Shown here: piece by piece, positions 62,060-64,000 of the stretch | Position numbering within the stretch: position 1 is the stretch's first letter | Layout of the letters: each line of letters begins with the position of its first letter | Source of the DNA: FEN-1139 sp038207155 | Lineage (GTDB): Bacteria; Myxococcota_A; Polyangia; Polyangiales; Polyangiaceae | Direction: 5' to 3' | NCBI GenBank assembly: GCA_038207155.1 | Contig: JBBRAB010000006.1 | Location: forward strand, 62,001-126,000 | Length of the DNA stretch: 64,000 bases | Program-made: the position numbers and the translations under genes | The notes under the pieces: generated by a model | Seen by the model: the letters and a program-made list of their open reading frames with translations, nothing else | Database searches by the model: none | Told to the model about the DNA's origin: nothing

Positions 62060-63793
62060 ATGAGCCCCATTCGTCCGTTCTCCGCCGTTTCCCTGCTTGC
62101 CGTCCTGGCTTCGCTGTCCGCCTCAGCCCTGGCTGCCGGTCCCACTGCTTCATCGTACTTCGGTGGCAGCGGTGACGACTCGATCGAAGGAGTCGCGATC
62201 ACCGACGACGGCTCGATCATCATCGCCGGCAATTCCACCTCGACGTCTCTCTTCGCACAGGAGAAAAAGCTTGAAGCGGGGGACGGCTTCGTCGCGCGGC
62301 TCAATCGCGATGGCACCAAGGTGGTGTGGCTGAGTCGCCTTGGGCACCTGGCAACGGCGATCGATCTGACCAAGAGTGGTGATCCCGTCGTTGCCACGGG
62401 CAGTCGTCTCGTCAAGCTCTCGCTCGCGGACGGCGCGCTCGCGACCGACGCAGAGCTGGGTGGTACGGTCGCGGCCTTCGACGTCGGCGCGGATGAGCGC
62501 GTCGCGGCGGTCGTGGGCACGGACCTCGTGGTGCGCGCAGCCGACTTCAAGACGGAGAGCCTCCGCAAGGGCATCGGCAGGTCCCACCCTTGGAGCGTCG
62601 CGTTCGCGCCCGACGGGGCCACCATTTACGTCTCGGGTGACACCAACGCGGGCAACTGCCCCAACCCTAAGGACCCGTATCGCTCGCCATTCCTCTTTGG
62701 GTTCGATGCGGCCGGGGCCCGCGTCTCCACCTTCCTCGACCCAACCGGCGCCGTGGCTTGCGGCCAATACTCACTCCAAGCCGACTCGTTCTTTCAGCAT
62801 GTGACCTTTGATTCTACCGGGGCGCTCTGGCTGACTGGTGCCAGCGATGGCGGTAACACCGTGCTCGGTCGCGACGCCACGGACCTCGCCAAACCCAGTC
62901 CGGCGCTCACCAGCGCGTGCTACAAGTCGGCTTGCTACGGCTGGAAGGGTGCCGCAAAACCAGGGTTTTTGGGGCGAATGAACGCGGCGCGCGACAACTT
63001 TGACAAGGCCACTTTCATGATCGGTCACTTCAGCGTGGAGCACGAGCCCTGCTCTTGCGACATCAAGAATCAGGTGGACGGCTCGACGCGTCCGAACTCC
63101 GCAGGTCTCGATTTCGTCTTCACCACCTCGAAGGGCACAGTGATCGGCGCGGGCTCTTCCGCTTGGCATTTCCCGAGCAAGAACGCCTGGTATCCCGCAG
63201 CCGCGTACACAGCTGGCTACCCCGCCGTCGTGGGCGAGCTTGATGCCAACCTCTCCTCGATGACGATGGCCACCATGCTGCCCGGAACGGGGAGCACCAA
63301 GTGGGCCGCCTATCGCGGCGGTCGTTTGGTGGTGGTCGGTGGCGCAGCGAACAACAGTGCCTGGACGCCGCCGGCGGGACAGGAAAGCTACGCGCAGGCC
63401 AGCATCACCCCGCTCCCCGCGGGCGCGGCCCTGCAGGGCGCTTACGGTGGTGGCGCTAAGGACGGATTTGTCTACGTCGCCTGCGTCACGGATGACGCTG
63501 AGTGCGGCGCGCCGCCACCTCCAGTGACCGGCACCGGCGGCGCTGGCAACGGCACCGGGAGCACAGGTAACGTGGGCACGGGCAGCACGGGCAACGTCGG
63601 CACGGGCAGCACGGGTAACGTCGGCACGGGCAGCACGGGTAACGTCGCGGGAGCTGGCAGCGGAGCTGAGGGCAACGACACCTCAGCTGATGGCTGCGGC
63701 TGTTCTGTGCCGGTGCGGCGTGGAAGCTCCGCGGCCTTGGTCGCGTTGCTAGCGGGCCTTGCGCTCGCGAGCCGGCGACGCAGTCGCGCGTAG
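62060..63793 (+). CDS. MYXO-CTERM-anchored beta-propeller-like surface protein
   Basis: 577 residues from ATG 62060 (AGGTGAAC upstream). A signal peptide cleaved near ALA-AG is not a lipobox. The body has beta-propeller-like repeats of the SBBP type (YFGGSGDDSIEGVAITDDG; GIGRSHPWSVAFAPDGATIY; FDSTGALWLTGAS). A GTGSTGNV linker from 24-bp repeats leads to the C-terminal sorting signal: GCGCSVPVRRG, helix SAALVALLAGLALA, RRRSR. MYXO-CTERM proteins are processed by a dedicated protease and displayed on the cell surface. Function of the propeller unknown. Confidence 0.85.
   Translation: MSPIRPFSAVSLLAVLASLSASALAAGPTASSYFGGSGDDSIEGVAITDDGSIIIAGNSTSTSLFAQEKKLEAGDGFVARLNRDGTKVVWLSRLGHLATAIDLTKSGDPVVATGSRLVKLSLADGALATDAELGGTVAAFDVGADERVAAVVGTDLVVRAADFKTESLRKGIGRSHPWSVAFAPDGATIYVSGDTNAGNCPNPKDPYRSPFLFGFDAAGARVSTFLDPTGAVACGQYSLQADSFFQHVTFDSTGALWLTGASDGGNTVLGRDATDLAKPSPALTSACYKSACYGWKGAAKPGFLGRMNAARDNFDKATFMIGHFSVEHEPCSCDIKNQVDGSTRPNSAGLDFVFTTSKGTVIGAGSSAWHFPSKNAWYPAAAYTAGYPAVVGELDANLSSMTMATMLPGTGSTKWAAYRGGRLVVVGGAANNSAWTPPAGQESYAQASITPLPAGAALQGAYGGGAKDGFVYVACVTDDAECGAPPPPVTGTGGAGNGTGSTGNVGTGSTGNVGTGSTGNVGTGSTGNVAGAGSGAEGNDTSADGCGCSVPVRRGSSAALVALLAGLALASRRRSRA
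63551..63646. repeat. 24-bp tandem repeats encoding a GTGSTGNV linker
   Basis: Four units of 24 bases starting at 63551, 63575, 63599 and 63623; the last two are identical. Encodes (Gly-Thr-Gly-Ser-Thr-Gly-Asn-Val)4. Confidence 0.85.
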
Positions 63794-63821
63794 CTCGCGC
63801 GCGCGCCTGGTCGCTTTGAAT

Positions 63822-63852
63822 CGGGGCGCCTTCCTTCGCGGGAGGCGCCCCG
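63822..63852 (+). terminator. Hairpin after the MYXO-CTERM gene
   Basis: CGGGGCGCCT (63822-63831) pairs with AGGCGCCCCG (63843-63852), a 10-bp perfect stem with an 11-base loop, about 30 bases past the stop codon. No U-tract. Confidence 0.65.
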
Positions 63853-63872
63853 TCGTTCGCGTCCTTGATGAC

Positions 63873-63901
63873 TTGACCGGGAGGGTTCGCTGCTCTATCG
63901 T
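63873..63901 (+). promoter_or_regulatory. Possible housekeeping promoter
   Basis: TTGACC (63873-63878) and TATCGT (63896-63901) are 17 bases apart, like -35 and -10 boxes. The ATG at 63911 is only 9 bases after the -10 box, so the transcript would be nearly leaderless. Confidence 0.35.
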
Positions 63902-63910
63902 CGTTTGGCG

Positions 63911-64000
63911 ATGAGTCAGCGAGCCCCCGTCAGCCCCTGTTGTCCCCCGGCAAACGAGCAGCCGGATCTGCGGCCGATCGAGGGAGCCGACGCGGATGAG
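63911..64000 (+). CDS. N-terminal start of a gene running off the window
   Basis: Thirty codons from ATG 63911, beginning MSQRAPVSPCCPPANEQ and continuing with acidic residues, open to the window edge. No signal peptide and no recognisable domain yet. The only support is the open frame, GC-rich codons and a possible promoter upstream. Confidence 0.35.
   Translation, partial: MSQRAPVSPCCPPANEQPDLRPIEGADADE

Noticed and set aside
63551..63646. Repeats resembling an origin iteron cluster
   Set aside because: They are in-frame linker codons of a MYXO-CTERM protein.

Overview
The window looks like the chromosome of a myxobacterium (Myxococcota, probably class Polyangia; inferred, not proven). 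DNA is GC-rich. Many secreted lipoproteins have Gly/Thr/Ser-rich linkers after the lipobox. There is a very large DUF4215 Cys-rich-repeat protein with a fibro-slime domain, plus intact and decayed MYXO-CTERM-type tails. No rRNA, tRNA, CRISPR array or intact insertion sequence was recognised.

Layout. 1-2.4 kb: end of an unidentified gene, a collagen-like metallophosphoesterase lipoprotein and a DUF2141 protein. 2.4-10.1 kb: a carotenoid cluster in two divergent, translationally coupled arms. The minus arm is crtD-cruF-crtZ-crtYcd followed by SnoaL-like and DUF2141 genes; the plus arm is crtI-crtE-crtB. This gene set fits a monocyclic, 1'-hydroxylated, 3',4'-desaturated xanthophyll of the saproxanthin type. 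10.2-12.6 kb: a dCache sensor with no output domain, coupled by an ATGA overlap to a pentameric ligand-gated ion channel homologue; this is the most unusual intact system here. 12.8-23.6 kb: a pectate-lyase-fold lipoprotein, YceI, an HELQH protein, ferritin, an SRPBCC protein, threonine synthase, a GH5 glucanase, a double Spondin_N lipoprotein and a small-protein/nucleotidyltransferase pair.

23.6-26.7 kb holds decayed genes: an NHL-like/MYXO-CTERM protein with several frameshifts, a DUF11 protein without its 5' end, and the tail of an XRE antitoxin-type gene. 26.9-33.1 kb carries alginate-lyase-like, SDR, parallel-beta-helix and clan-A glycoside hydrolase genes. 33.2-36.7 kb has a sigma-54 activator with an N-terminal cysteine cluster, divergent from the iron-sulfur repair gene ric with a -24/-12 promoter between them, then NYN-domain and GST genes. 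36.9-43.8 kb: the DUF4215/fibro-slime protein, a RIO kinase, an RCC1-like protein and a VF530-family protein.

43.8-56.6 kb is a second graveyard: a frameshifted FecR/VIT/vWA/AgmX gene, lipoprotein and barrel fragments, a contractile-injection baseplate fragment fused to winged-helix sequence, and a gutted SNF2 helicase. Among these lie a GH44 homologue that has lost both catalytic glutamates and an intact-looking three-gene operon ending in a HEPN-like protein. 57-64 kb: a second nucleotidyltransferase pair, a truncated TOS1-like protein, a winged-helix gene coupled to a lipoprotein, a GH64 beta-1,3-glucanase, a MYXO-CTERM beta-propeller-like protein and the start of a further gene.

Taken together, the intact genes describe a predatory or saprophytic surface lifestyle: secreted or lipid-anchored enzymes against beta-glucans and uronic-acid polymers, protective carotenoids, iron storage and nitrosative-stress repair. 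The broken genes suggest repeated illegitimate recombination in accessory regions.
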